Shown here: positions 16,282 to 25,230 of the stretch, piece after piece | Position numbering within the stretch: position 1 is the first letter of the stretch | Layout: each line of letters begins with the position of its first letter | Source: Defluviitaleaceae bacterium | GTDB lineage: Bacteria; Bacillota; Clostridia; Lachnospirales; WRAX01 | Length of the DNA stretch: 48,372 nucleotides | Assembly: GCA_009785555.1 (NCBI GenBank) | Contig: WQWB01000006.1 | Location: 1-48,372 of the forward strand | Direction: 5' to 3' | Notes under the pieces: generated by a model | What the model saw: only the letters and a program-made list of their open reading frames with translations | What the model was told of the DNA's origin: nothing | Database searches by the model: none | Made by a program: the position numbers and the translations under genes

Positions 16282-18306
16282 AAAATTTTCATCCTTAATT
16301 ACCTGCGACACTTCCCACGCTAGGTAGTCTGCAACGGTTTTGCGGAAATCCGCCTCTGTTGGTTTGGTATCTATATTTTTGTGTTTCTCAAAATTCCAGT
16401 CGTTCCCATCTGCCGGGTTTATTTTGCTTTCCTCATAATCCAATAAAGTTGGCTTATTGCCGTACACAACGTATTTTACAACCTCTTCGTAACGCTCGGT
16501 TGCGTTGTTTACATTACGTAGGTTTACGCTTTTATCAGCCTTTCTGCGGTTGGCGCGTTTGTATCCGTCGTCCCTAAAGTCGATAAACTTAACAATTTGG
16601 TCGACATTGTGCTTTTGTCCGACTTGGAAAACGTAAATAGACGTCTGCACAGAAGATTTGCCGCCAAAGATATCGACGGGCATTTTTATGGATGCTATCA
16701 GTGTACTTTCCTTAAGTATATCCGTATTGTATGCCGTTGCCTTGCCAGAACCAGCGGAATCCTGGATTATAACTGCGGCATAACCAGGCTTCATCATAGA
16801 AAGCGCACGGTGGACGAAGACCATGCCGTTACCATCGGCGGAATAGGGCGGATTGAGCAAGAACACGTTTGCAGGGAACTTTTCTGTATCGTTAGGATAA
16901 GCGTAGTTGCCGTTGAAATTTGCCAAACTGTCTTTGTTGAGGATGTTTGACGAACCATCCCCAACCAAAAACATATTAAGGATAGCAAGCATTTGGACGT
17001 CACTGCGTTTTTCTATCCCCAAGAGTTGCTTTTCTTTGATATGCTTTTCCTTATTCCTTAACTTATCAGGGTTGGTGATATTTTCCTTAGCGTCCTTAAG
17101 CATTGCGTTCATTGACGAAATCAAAAACCCACCCGAACCGAGGGCAAAATCCCAAACATAGGAGTTTCTGTCAACCCGCGCAAGCTTAACCATAAAGTCA
17201 ATAACATAACGTGGCGTAAGCACAACATCATTCGCCTCGTCGTCTGCAAGCGGCATCCAGTCGGTAACTTTGTTATAAACTGTTCCGGCAAAGTCAAGCA
17301 TTTTATTTTCAACGAACGGCAGTATCTTATCTTTTATTTCACGGAAAAGAGTACGCAAGACGGTTTCCCCAGACGTGGATATTTGGTTTATGCCTTCGTT
17401 GTTATATTTTATGGTGCGTTCGATTTCACCGGCAATCTGCTCTCTCTTTGCCAGCGGCAGAGATTTGATTTCAAGCAGATTCCTTATTTTCCGCAAAATT
17501 ATGTCAGCGTCAGTATTGTCGTTTTCAATGCTCCCAGTTAGCTGCTCAATCTTTAACGGTGCAACCCGGTTGTTCTTGTCGCCAAGCCCAGCCAGTATCA
17601 TTGCTACAATGATGTTTATACGCCACTTTGCATCTATATCAAAATCATCTCGCATTTTTTGGTTTAAGTCAGTGAGCGCACTGTCAACGGATGCTTCGCT
17701 GTTTGAACGTAGTATATCTTGCTGTTCTGGCGTTAGATGGACTTTTTCAACCTCTTTTATGGTTGCGTCGATGTTTTCGGGATTTAAAAATGAAAGGTTT
17801 GTAAAAGACTTGTATTTTAAGGGTTCGCCACCCGTTTCTGGTGTTATAATATAAACGTCAACATCGACCATGTATTGCGAATATTCTTCATACCCGCACG
17901 CGCCGATAACGAAATAATGCTTGTATTCAGTATCCTTAAATGCGTTTTTAGCATAGTAAGCTGCACCGTTTACGGCAAATTTGCCGATCGTTTGATGGTT
18001 AAGGTTACCGTCCTTTTTGTGGTTAGCAATAAATCCGTCTTTATCGAATTTGCTCATATTACTTTTTCCACTTTTGTTTTCGATGAAGCCAAACCAGGTT
18101 TCGTTTTCATGTGTAATCGTAAAAAACGCATCTGGAATACCACCGCCGCTTCCACCCGATTTTGACGGGTTATTCATAAGTGAATCTGAAATGGCGCGGT
18201 TCTGTATCTCGCGTTGTAAAGTATAGTTGAGTTTAGTTTCTTTTAAATATTTCCCGATTTCTATGGTTACGTTATCTTCTGATGTTTTGTATTTTACCAT
18301 ATTCAA
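16258..18306 (-). CDS. Fused nuclease-methyltransferase of a BcgI-like restriction system
   Basis: 682 residues. The N-terminal domain has a PD-(D/E)xK nuclease signature: Pro58-Asp59 in GGGIPDAFF, then Glu76-x-Lys78 in FGFIENKSG. After a helical linker comes a gamma-class N6-adenine methyltransferase: VVLTPRYVIDFMV (361-373), the SAM motif I in WDFALGSGGFL (385-395) and the catalytic NPPY at 485-488. This order (nuclease, helical part, methylase), with a separate specificity protein, matches BcgI-type type IIB enzymes that cut on both sides of a bipartite site. AAGGGGGA precedes ATG 18306 and a consensus promoter lies upstream. The gene ends on A AAA AAG TAG and the specificity frame follows in the -1 phase. 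Confidence 0.88.
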   Translation of the reverse strand: MNMVKYKTSEDNVTIEIGKYLKETKLNYTLQREIQNRAISDSLMNNPSKSGGSGGGIPDAFFTITHENETWFGFIENKSGKSNMSKFDKDGFIANHKKDGNLNHQTIGKFAVNGAAYYAKNAFKDTEYKHYFVIGACGYEEYSQYMVDVDVYIITPETGGEPLKYKSFTNLSFLNPENIDATIKEVEKVHLTPEQQDILRSNSEASVDSALTDLNQKMRDDFDIDAKWRINIIVAMILAGLGDKNNRVAPLKIEQLTGSIENDNTDADIILRKIRNLLEIKSLPLAKREQIAGEIERTIKYNNEGINQISTSGETVLRTLFREIKDKILPFVENKMLDFAGTVYNKVTDWMPLADDEANDVVLTPRYVIDFMVKLARVDRNSYVWDFALGSGGFLISSMNAMLKDAKENITNPDKLRNKEKHIKEKQLLGIEKRSDVQMLAILNMFLVGDGSSNILNKDSLANFNGNYAYPNDTEKFPANVFLLNPPYSADGNGMVFVHRALSMMKPGYAAVIIQDSAGSGKATAYNTDILKESTLIASIKMPVDIFGGKSSVQTSIYVFQVGQKHNVDQIVKFIDFRDDGYKRANRRKADKSVNLRNVNNATERYEEVVKYVVYGNKPTLLDYEESKINPADGNDWNFEKHKNIDTKPTEADFRKTVADYLAWEVSQVIKDENFEVNAPKK

Positions 18307-18337
18307 ACATCCCCCTTAACAAAAAATCACCGACTTA

Positions 18338-18366
18338 AATATAGCCCAAAAGTCGAAAAAAGTCAA
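18338..18366 (-). promoter_or_regulatory. Promoter of the restriction-modification locus
   Basis: On the minus strand, TTGACT (18366-18361), a 17-bp spacer and TATATT (18343-18338) lie about 32 bp before ATG 18306. The transcript would cover both restriction genes and probably tilS. No C-protein box is visible. Confidence 0.8.
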
Positions 18367-18401
18367 ATGGTTTCCATAAAAAACGAATAGCATAATTCCA
18401 C

Positions 18402-18430
18402 TTGAAATTATTATAAAATTATAGTATACT
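18402..18430 (+). promoter_or_regulatory. yloU-fakA promoter
   Basis: TTGAAA (18402-18407), a 17-bp spacer and TATACT (18425-18430). It leaves a leader of roughly 150 nt before the yloU start and is divergent from the restriction promoter 36 bp away. Confidence 0.75.
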
Positions 18431-18494
18431 TGTTTTATAAAGATGAGCTGTGTAATATAATATCTATAATAAAGTACTTGCCGATTAAGGTAAG

Positions 18495-18539
18495 AATGCG
18501 CGAAATAAGTACGTGTTAGCTCAAGCAGTTTCGCGTATT
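18495..18539 (+). promoter_or_regulatory. Hairpin in the yloU leader
   Basis: AATGCGCGAAA (18495-18505) pairs with TTTCGCGTATT (18529-18539): 11 bp with one G-U, and a 23-nt loop. No U tract follows, so it is not a terminator by itself. It sits about 45 nt before the yloU start and may influence transcript stability or translation. Confidence 0.4.
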
Positions 18540-18585
18540 ATATTGAATTGACCGGCAAACACTTGTGCAAGAAAGGTTGTGGAAC

Positions 18586-18945
18586 GTGAGCAAGAGCGTT
18601 ATAGTAAATGATTTTGGCCGTATTGATATAGACCACGAGGTTATACTTACCATCGCCGGTGCTGCCGCCATGGAGTGCTACGGCGTTGTTGGCATGGCCG
18701 CACGCAACATGAAGGACGGATTTTCACGGCTCCTTAAGAAGGAATCATTAACCAAGGGCATTAGCCTTGAGGTTAAGGAGAATGATCTGATACTTAACAT
18801 ACACGTAATAGTACTGTACGGCACAAACATCGCTGCTATCTGCGAATCGCTTATCGACACGGTGAAGTATAAAGTTGAGGAAGCCACAGGGCTAACCGTG
18901 CTTAGCGTGAACGTGTTTGTTGAGGGACTAAAACCTGAGGAGTAA
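18586..18945 (+). CDS. yloU: Asp23/Gls24 family protein YloU
   Basis: 119 residues from GTG 18586, chosen because GAAAGG lies 9 nt upstream and the product then starts MSKSVIVNDFGRIDIDHEV, the family form; an in-frame GTG at 18565 would add seven non-conserved residues. The Asp23/Gls24 domain spans the protein (ILTIAGAAAMECYGVVGMA, then VIVLYGTNIAAICESL). Members are small proteins linked to envelope stress or membrane lipid homeostasis. In Bacillus yloU sits directly before yloV, and the same order is seen here (gap of 42 bp to fakA), supporting a shared function. Confidence 0.92.
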   Translation: MSKSVIVNDFGRIDIDHEVILTIAGAAAMECYGVVGMAARNMKDGFSRLLKKESLTKGISLEVKENDLILNIHVIVLYGTNIAAICESLIDTVKYKVEEATGLTVLSVNVFVEGLKPEE

Positions 18946-18987
18946 CCTTTATGGCTGATTCATCCATAGCCAAGCTGGAGGAATAAT

Positions 18988-20682
18988 ATGTATACGATTA
19001 CGGGGAATGTGCTGAAGGCCGCTTTTACTGCGGCTGCGAATGCACTTCACGAAAATAAAGACATGCTTGATGCGATGAATGTTTTTCCTGTGCCGGACGG
19101 CGATACGGGCATAAACATGTATTTGACGGCACTTTCCGCTGCGCAGTCCGCACAGTTGGCGGATGCGGACGTACCAAACCCGTCGGCTGGTTCTGTCGCA
19201 AAGGCTGCGGCACAGGGCGCGCTTCAAGGCGCGAGGGGCAATAGCGGCGTCATTCTGTCACAGCTTTACCGAGGGTTTGCCCGCGCCTTGGAAGGCGTGA
19301 AGATAGCCGGCCCCCTGGAGTTTGCCCGGGCTCTTTCAGGTGCCTCGGAAACGGCATATAAGGCTATTATGAAGCCAAAGGAAGGCACTATCCTTACCGT
19401 CGCAAGGGAGATTGCCGAGCGCGCCGCACAGCTTACTGAGAGTGACCGCGCGCCGGATATCGCATTGGATGCGCTTTTTGCGGAGATTATACGTCAAGGC
19501 AACAAAACCCTTGCAAAAACGAAGGACATGCTGCCGATGTTAAAAGCAGCAAATGTTGAGGACGCCGGCGGCAAGGGGTATATTATCATACTTAACGCCA
19601 TGTACTCCGCCGTTACTGGCGGAGAGTACGTTTTGCCGCTTTACAGTTATGACGGGGCCGGCATAGGTACAAGCTTCACGGGTAGCAATGAGGTAGAAGA
19701 AGATATAGAATTTGCATACTGTACTGAGCTGTTTGTTTCGCCATATGTCCAAGGAAATTATGACTTTGAGTTAAGGGAATTTCTTGATGAAATCGGCGAC
19801 TCTGTTGTCGTTGTTTCCGACGATAAGGTTATAAAGATACACGTGCATACCAATGATCCTGGCATCGTCCTTCAAAAATGTGCAGGGCTTGGTATGCTTG
19901 ATGGCATAGACATTAACAATATGCACACACAGGCTCGTGAGGCAAAGGCCGCCCGTGCCGCCGCGTTTGCTAAAAACGGAGGATCTGACGAATCCGAAAC
20001 AATAATCGACGATTTAAAAGAAACGGGCTTCGTCGCGGTTGCGAACGGCAACGGTTTCTTTGAGTATTTCAAAAGCCTTGGAGCTGATGAAGTTATAAAC
20101 GGCGGGCAAAGCATGAACCCCGGTGTTGAGACTTTTATTAAAGCCATAAACGCCGTTCCGGCAAAGGCCGTTATCGTTTTGCCTAACAATAAGAACGTAA
20201 TCCTGTCTGCACGCCAAGCGGCGGAGATGTGCCCTGGAAAGGATGTTTATGTCGTGCCGTCGCGCTCCATCCCGCAGGGTCTTGCGGCGCTTACGCGATA
20301 CGTGCATTCATCCTCGGCGGAGGAAAACTCGGTTATGATGGAGGAAGTTATCCAGCAAATCCACTCCGGCCTCCTAACCCGAGCCGTGCGCGATTCTGTT
20401 TTTGAAGGTATAAATATCCACAAAGGCGACGCAATTGGAATTATTGACGGGCGTATCGCCCTCGCCCATAGGAACGCATCGGAATGCCTGCGCCAGATGA
20501 CGCGCAGCCTCGTAAAAAGCAACGGCGGAATATCATTTCTCACGATATATTACGGAGACGGCATCAAAGAGCGTGATGCGGAGCGGTTTATGGCCTTCGT
20601 AAATAAGGAATTCCCGGATATCGAATGTGAGTTGGCCTACGGTGGGCAGCCGGTTTATAGGTATATTTTGGCGGCGGAGTGA
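18988..20682 (+). CDS. fakA: Fatty acid kinase catalytic subunit (YloV/FakA)
   Basis: 564 residues. The N-terminal DAK2/DhaL kinase domain is recognised by MNVFPVPDGDTGINMYLT (metal-binding aspartates) and GARGNSGVILSQL. A middle FakA domain and a C-terminal domain (SNGGISFLTIYYGDG) follow, at the usual family length. FakA phosphorylates fatty acids presented by a FakB binding protein, feeding exogenous or recycled acyl chains into phospholipid synthesis at the membrane. No fakB lies in this window. GGAGG precedes ATG 18988. It is co-transcribed with yloU. Confidence 0.93.
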   Translation: MYTITGNVLKAAFTAAANALHENKDMLDAMNVFPVPDGDTGINMYLTALSAAQSAQLADADVPNPSAGSVAKAAAQGALQGARGNSGVILSQLYRGFARALEGVKIAGPLEFARALSGASETAYKAIMKPKEGTILTVAREIAERAAQLTESDRAPDIALDALFAEIIRQGNKTLAKTKDMLPMLKAANVEDAGGKGYIIILNAMYSAVTGGEYVLPLYSYDGAGIGTSFTGSNEVEEDIEFAYCTELFVSPYVQGNYDFELREFLDEIGDSVVVVSDDKVIKIHVHTNDPGIVLQKCAGLGMLDGIDINNMHTQAREAKAARAAAFAKNGGSDESETIIDDLKETGFVAVANGNGFFEYFKSLGADEVINGGQSMNPGVETFIKAINAVPAKAVIVLPNNKNVILSARQAAEMCPGKDVYVVPSRSIPQGLAALTRYVHSSSAEENSVMMEEVIQQIHSGLLTRAVRDSVFEGINIHKGDAIGIIDGRIALAHRNASECLRQMTRSLVKSNGGISFLTIYYGDGIKERDAERFMAFVNKEFPDIECELAYGGQPVYRYILAAE

Positions 20683-20716
20683 GTGTTGTAGGCAATTTAT
20701 ATTTCAGGAGTATGTA

Positions 20717-21370
20717 ATGATTACAGAAATTGAATTTAATGATTTAAAAGAAAATGCGACAAAATTAAATTGCTCATTTTCGGATTATTGTAAACGTGAG
20801 GGGATTACACAGATAGGTTTCGTTCCGTCTGAATATGTAAATGAATTGGAAAGTGCTGGATTTGCTGTATACTCTGATTGGATAGACTTTTTTAATAACG
20901 ATATAGCAAGCACGTCTACGAATTTTAAAGATTACAATAATATTTTATTTTTGCAGTCCAGCGAACATTCCTATATAAAAGAAATGGTAATTATGTGCGC
21001 GAATTTATCAAGAGGTTTTACGGCAGAAAAAGAAGAATGGTTCATTGATTGGCAGAGAGATAACGATATAATTATAATTAAAGCAGAAAACATTTTAATC
21101 GGTTATTGTTGCGTTTCTATTTATGATGACGGAAATATCATGTGGGTTAGGCGAATATCTGTAAAGCCTGAATATCAAGGCAGAGGATATGGCAAAACTT
21201 TATTGGAGCAAGCTATTGTTTATGGCGTCAACAAAGGAGCAAAAAGAGGATTTCTTGCAGTAGATGTTTTAAATGAGAACGCTATTTCTCTATATAAAAA
21301 CTACGGATTTGTTCCTCAAAGCGAAACAGGCGAAATCACAATGAAGAAGTTAAATATACGTACAAAATAA
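20717..21370 (+). CDS. GNAT-family acetyltransferase with extra N-terminal region
   Basis: 217 residues from ATG 20717, selected because AGGAG lies 7 nt upstream; the open frame extends further back into fakA without a better start. The C-terminal 110 residues are a GNAT domain with the acetyl-CoA motif SVKPEYQGRGYGKTLLEQA and a closing NAISLYKNYGF segment. The first 105 residues are a second, less recognisable alpha/beta domain, as in tandem GNAT proteins. The gene is noticeably more AT-rich than fakA before it and ptb after it, which suggests recent acquisition. The substrate is unknown. Confidence 0.85.
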   Translation: MITEIEFNDLKENATKLNCSFSDYCKREGITQIGFVPSEYVNELESAGFAVYSDWIDFFNNDIASTSTNFKDYNNILFLQSSEHSYIKEMVIMCANLSRGFTAEKEEWFIDWQRDNDIIIIKAENILIGYCCVSIYDDGNIMWVRRISVKPEYQGRGYGKTLLEQAIVYGVNKGAKRGFLAVDVLNENAISLYKNYGFVPQSETGEITMKKLNIRTK

Positions 21371-21435
21371 GTATTGTCTGTATTAAATAAGGTATAATAT
21401 TAAAAATCTACATAACTAAATAACAAATTATTTTA

Positions 21436-21464
21436 TTGCTATACTTCAACATTTATGTTAAGAT
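21436..21464 (+). promoter_or_regulatory. Possible ptb promoter
   Basis: TTGCTA (21436-21441), a 17-bp spacer and TAAGAT (21459-21464) lie about 35 bp before ATG 21500. Both boxes are imperfect. A TATAAT at 21393-21398 lacks a well-placed -35 box. Confidence 0.4.
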
Positions 21465-21499
21465 TAACTAATGAAATCTATGTTAAAGAAGGTGATAAT

Positions 21500-22390
21500 A
21501 TGAGCGCGTTAGATGTATTGCTAGCAAAACGGCAAAGCAGTATTAAAACCGTCATTGCTGTCGCCGCGGCGCAGGATGAACATGTGCTTGAAAGCGTCGT
21601 GGCCGCCGCGGATAAAGAGATTGCCGATTTTATCTTAGTCGGCGATATTATTAAAATTAAGGAAATATTACTTAAATTAAACGTTTGTGAAACAAGGTTT
21701 ATTTTAATAAACGCCGATACTGTGGAAGAGGCTTGCATTTCTGCCGTCGCCCTTGTGCGCGAAGGGCGGGCCAACTCCATAATGAAAGGCGTATGCGAAA
21801 CCTCAACAATTATGAAGGCCGCTCTCGATAAAGAGAGGGGCATACGCGGCACACGCCGATTCTCTCATCTCGCCATGTTTATTTTACTGGGCGATGTCTA
21901 CCATAAACCACTTTTTGTTACTGATGCAGCAATCAATATAGCCCCCGATTTTGAATTAAAAAAAGAAATTATAGAATCCGCCGTGGAAGCGGTAAAACGC
22001 CTTGGTGTAAAACGCCCCAAGGTCGCTTTGATTGCCGCAAAAGAAAAATCCGACCCTAAAATGCCGGTAACGTTAGAATATGATGAATTAGTTAGCTTAA
22101 ATGAACGAGGTTGGTTAGATGCGGATTTACAGCTATTATCTTTAGATGGCGCGGTATCTAAGGAATCATGTGAGATAAAAGGCATAACCGGACCCGTAGC
22201 AGGGGATGCGGATATTTTGTTCTGCCCGTACATAGAGGCGGGCAACGTGCTTTATAAATCCCTAACGCAGTTTGCTCGCGCCGGTGTTGGCGGCGTTATT
22301 TTGGGTGCAAAAGCACCGATTATCCTAACATCGCGCTCTGATTCGGCTGAAAACAAATTACTATCTATAGCACTTGGCGCGTTGGTGTAA
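21500..22390 (+). CDS. ptb: Phosphate butyryltransferase
   Basis: 296 residues from ATG 21500 (AAGGTG 5-6 nt upstream). The fold and motifs are those of phosphotransacylases: AAAQDEHVLESV at the N-terminus, GRANSIMKGVCETSTIMKA in the middle, and the closing GGVILGAKAPIILTSRSDSAENK. Ptb exchanges CoA for phosphate on butyryl-CoA and branched acyl-CoAs such as isobutyryl- and isovaleryl-CoA. The next gene is butyrate kinase, 32 bp downstream, so the pair converts acyl-CoA to acid with ATP gain. Context with leucine dehydrogenase and the 2-oxoacid oxidoreductase favours branched-chain substrates (inference). Confidence 0.92.
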   Translation: MSALDVLLAKRQSSIKTVIAVAAAQDEHVLESVVAAADKEIADFILVGDIIKIKEILLKLNVCETRFILINADTVEEACISAVALVREGRANSIMKGVCETSTIMKAALDKERGIRGTRRFSHLAMFILLGDVYHKPLFVTDAAINIAPDFELKKEIIESAVEAVKRLGVKRPKVALIAAKEKSDPKMPVTLEYDELVSLNERGWLDADLQLLSLDGAVSKESCEIKGITGPVAGDADILFCPYIEAGNVLYKSLTQFARAGVGGVILGAKAPIILTSRSDSAENKLLSIALGALV

Positions 22391-22422
22391 CCACTCGTCA
22401 ATTTAAGATACGGAGGAAATAT

Positions 22423-23493
22423 ATGTTAATTCTTGCGATCAACCCCGGTTCAACGTCAACTAAAATAGGCGTTTTTGACGGTTCGGGTATTGACGTGCGC
22501 GAGGTATACGTCGAAAACATCAAGCACTCGTCGGAGGAACTGTCCGGGTACCCGACGTTGGCATCACAATTCGAATTGCGCCGCGATATAATAATGAAAA
22601 CCATTGAAAAGGCTGGCGTAAAGGTATCCGACATTACCGGCTTCGTCGGCCGTGGCGGCCTATTGCGCCCGCTTGAGAGCGGCTGTTACAAAGTAAACGA
22701 GGCCTTGCTGCGTGACGCAGAGGTTGGTGTGCAAGGTACGCATGCATCGAACCTTGGTGGTATTTTGGCAAACGCAGTCGCCAATACACAGGGAAAGGAA
22801 GCATATATAGCCGATCCCGTCGTTGTGGACGAATTGTGTAACGAGGCGCGCATCTCAGGGCACCCACTTATTCCGCGCCGCAGCATCTTTCACTGCCTTA
22901 ACCAAAAGGCAATCGCTAAACGCCATTGCAAGCAGAATAATATGGATTATAATAAATCCAACCTCATCGTTGCCCACATGGGCGGCGGTGTAAGCGTTGG
23001 CGCACACAGGCATGGTAGAGTCATCGATGTAAACAACGCGTTGGACGGCGAAGGTCCATTTTCACCCGAGCGTTGCGGCACATTACCCGCCCGCCAGCTT
23101 ATAGATTTATGCTTTAGTGGAGAGTATACTGCGAATGAAGTGCGCGCCATGATACAACCAAAAGGCGGATTGGTAGCGTATTTCGGTATTAACGACTTTA
23201 AGGAAGCATGCGATATGGCGGAAACCAATGCGGAAGTAAAACTGGTACTGGACGCGATGTGCTATAGCATAGCTAAGTTTATTGGCTCGGCTGCAGTTGC
23301 CCTTGACGGCGTGGTGGATGCGATACTTCTCACCGGCGGCATGGCGCATAGTAAATATTTGGTTGACTATATCACAAATAAAGTCAAATTTATTAGCCCC
23401 GTGTACCCATATCCGGGAGAAGACGAATTGCTTGCCCTCTCAGCCGCAGTGCACCGTGTCTTGCGTGGGGAAGAAGAAGCGAAATTATATTAA
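22423..23493 (+). CDS. buk: Butyrate kinase (branched-chain fatty acid kinase)
   Basis: 356 residues, an ASKHA-fold acyl kinase. The N-terminal phosphate loop reads LILAINPGSTSTKIGVF; the adenosine and acyl motifs include VGRGGLLRPLESG, IVAHMGGGVSVGAH and the closing LTGGMAHSKYLV. It transfers phosphate from butyryl- or isobutyryl-phosphate to ADP. GGAGG precedes ATG 22423. The length matches the Buk subgroup rather than the longer AckA, which is encoded separately at 31531. It follows ptb and precedes a small ABM-like gene by 9 bp. Confidence 0.93.
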   Translation: MLILAINPGSTSTKIGVFDGSGIDVREVYVENIKHSSEELSGYPTLASQFELRRDIIMKTIEKAGVKVSDITGFVGRGGLLRPLESGCYKVNEALLRDAEVGVQGTHASNLGGILANAVANTQGKEAYIADPVVVDELCNEARISGHPLIPRRSIFHCLNQKAIAKRHCKQNNMDYNKSNLIVAHMGGGVSVGAHRHGRVIDVNNALDGEGPFSPERCGTLPARQLIDLCFSGEYTANEVRAMIQPKGGLVAYFGINDFKEACDMAETNAEVKLVLDAMCYSIAKFIGSAAVALDGVVDAILLTGGMAHSKYLVDYITNKVKFISPVYPYPGEDELLALSAAVHRVLRGEEEAKLY

Positions 23494-23502
23494 GGGGAGT
23501 TT

Positions 23503-23817
23503 ATGGTCGTATATTTTAACACATACAAACTCATAAAAGGATCATCCATTACCGATTTCAAAAAAACCGTGGAGAGATTAGTTAAAGATATTTTTGCGAA
23601 CTGCAAAGGTGTTGTTTCGTTTAAGTTGCTTGCGGATGGGGATGGTTGGGCGGATTACACCGCTTGGGAAACTATGGATGATTACAACGCATTCATAAAA
23701 GCGGCGGAAACGCCGAGTGAAGCGGCATTGGCATTTTATGGTTTTATCAATTTCAGCACGTGTAAAAGCCGAGTTTATACCGTTGAGGCGGATATGGAGA
23801 TAGGGAGCGATGGATAA
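23503..23817 (+). CDS. Small ferredoxin-fold protein (ABM/Dabb-like)
   Basis: 104 residues with an alpha/beta pattern like a dimeric alpha-beta-barrel monomer: strand VVYFNTYKLIKG, helix SITDFKKTVERLVKDIF, strand VVSFKLLADGDG, ADYTAWETMDDYNAFIKAA, closing strands. The WETMDDYNAF segment is typical of antibiotic-biosynthesis-monooxygenase or stress-responsive A/B-barrel families; such proteins bind small hydrophobic ligands. GGGGAG precedes ATG 23503. Its end overlaps the M20 gene by 8 nt, so the two are coupled. The function is not known. Confidence 0.75.
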   Translation: MVVYFNTYKLIKGSSITDFKKTVERLVKDIFANCKGVVSFKLLADGDGWADYTAWETMDDYNAFIKAAETPSEAALAFYGFINFSTCKSRVYTVEADMEIGSDG

Positions 23818-25009
23818 CTTTAAGCAAAGTATAATAGACGCAGTTGATGGTATAACTTTTGATTTAATTACTTTATCAAGATCAATCCACACTACGCCGG
23901 AGATTGCGTTTGAGGAACGACATGCCTGTAAGGTTTTGACGGAGTTCTTGGCGGGGCACGGTTTTGACGTGCAAACGGGTTACGGCGGACATGAAACGGC
24001 ATTTTTGGCTGAACACGCGCTGGGTGACGGATCCGGCCCAACGGTTGCCTTCATCGCGGAATACGACGCATTGCCCGAAATCGGCCACGCTTGCGGTCAT
24101 AACTTGATTGCCATAATGGCCGCCGGTGCGGCTGTTGGCTTGTTGTCTGCGGCAAGTAAAATACCTACCGGTCGTATTCTCTGCATCGGTACGCCGGCCG
24201 AAGAGGGGCTTGGCGGTAAAATAAGCATGATAGAAAATGGCGCGTTTAGCGGAGTGGATTTTGCGCTCATGGTACATCCATCCGGCAGAAACCTTATAAA
24301 CCGTACAAGCACGGCACTCCAGCATTGGTATGTTACGTTTACAGGCAAAAACGCCCATTCGTCTAATCCGCAATCCGGCATCAACGCACTTTCCGCCGTG
24401 ATCCAAACATTCAATAATATTGATTACCTACGCCCAATAATGCCGTTGACGGCGAATGTCCACGGCATTGTTACCAAGGGCGGCATGGCAGCGAATATTA
24501 TTACAGAAACGGCAGCCGCCGAGTTTACAACCCGTGCGAAGGATATGGAGTCGCTTAATTTCGTGAATGACTGCGTCACCCGCGCTATCCGTGCCGCCGA
24601 GGTACTGACTGGCGCTACGGCACAGGTTAAGCGTGAACCTTGTTACGCCGAGATGAACTCAAACCGCGCGATCTCCGCCGCTTTTGCCAAAAACATGGCC
24701 GACTTAGGTATCGAAATGATAGATGCGGACAACAACGGCAAATATGGCAGCAGCGACATCGGCAACGTTTCGCAGGTTTTGCCTACGATCCATCCATACT
24801 TGGACATAAAACCCGAGGGGAACGCACATTCCGTCGCGTTTACGGCGTCATCTGTATCGGATTATGCCCATTCAATTTCAATAAAAGGCGCGCAAGGCCT
24901 TGCCATGACGGGGTTTGATATAATGACGAATGAAAGTCTGCGCAAAGAAATTAATTATGAATTTAATAAAAACGTTAAATTAATGCTTGATGAAAGCAAC
25001 TCGTTTTAA
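23810..25009 (+). CDS. M20 family amidohydrolase (AbgB/HipO-like)
   Basis: 399 residues, a di-metal peptidase of the M20D group. Metal ligands are visible in AFIAEYDALPEIGHACGHN (Asp, His and the CGH motif) and TPAEEGLGGK (Glu-Glu), with a later His-Pro ligand region (MVHPSGRN). The central dimerisation domain runs from about 190 to 300 (AHSSNPQSGINAL). Family members hydrolyse N-acyl amino acids or p-aminobenzoyl-glutamate in the cytoplasm. Its position between butyrate kinase and leucine dehydrogenase suggests supply of free amino acids to the fermentation pathway, which is inference. It is coupled to the preceding small gene by overlap. Confidence 0.88.
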   Translation: MDNFKQSIIDAVDGITFDLITLSRSIHTTPEIAFEERHACKVLTEFLAGHGFDVQTGYGGHETAFLAEHALGDGSGPTVAFIAEYDALPEIGHACGHNLIAIMAAGAAVGLLSAASKIPTGRILCIGTPAEEGLGGKISMIENGAFSGVDFALMVHPSGRNLINRTSTALQHWYVTFTGKNAHSSNPQSGINALSAVIQTFNNIDYLRPIMPLTANVHGIVTKGGMAANIITETAAAEFTTRAKDMESLNFVNDCVTRAIRAAEVLTGATAQVKREPCYAEMNSNRAISAAFAKNMADLGIEMIDADNNGKYGSSDIGNVSQVLPTIHPYLDIKPEGNAHSVAFTASSVSDYAHSISIKGAQGLAMTGFDIMTNESLRKEINYEFNKNVKLMLDESNSF

Positions 25010-25170
25010 TTTGCGCTGTGCAAGAAAGAGTTATCCCTGCAGCAATTTAAAATCAATTTCCTTGAGTTTTTGGTGAGTATAAAATTAAACCCGCGACGGC
25101 ACCACATTTTAAATATATGAAAAAGATAGTCTAAGTAAAAAAATATTATCGCTTATTGTTTTAATTAATC

Positions 25171-25195
25171 ATTCGCGATGAAGTAATCCGCGAAT
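25171..25195. repeat. Short inverted repeat upstream of leucine dehydrogenase
   Basis: ATTCGCG (25171-25177) and CGCGAAT (25189-25195) flank an 11-nt spacer. The segment GAAGTAATCCGCGAAT at 25180-25195 recurs with one change at 31036-31051, also upstream of a gene. It may be a decayed member of a dispersed repeat family or a protein-binding site. Confidence 0.4.
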
Positions 25196-25230
25196 TTAAT
25201 AATGCAAATAAAATTTCCGGGAGGAAAAAG

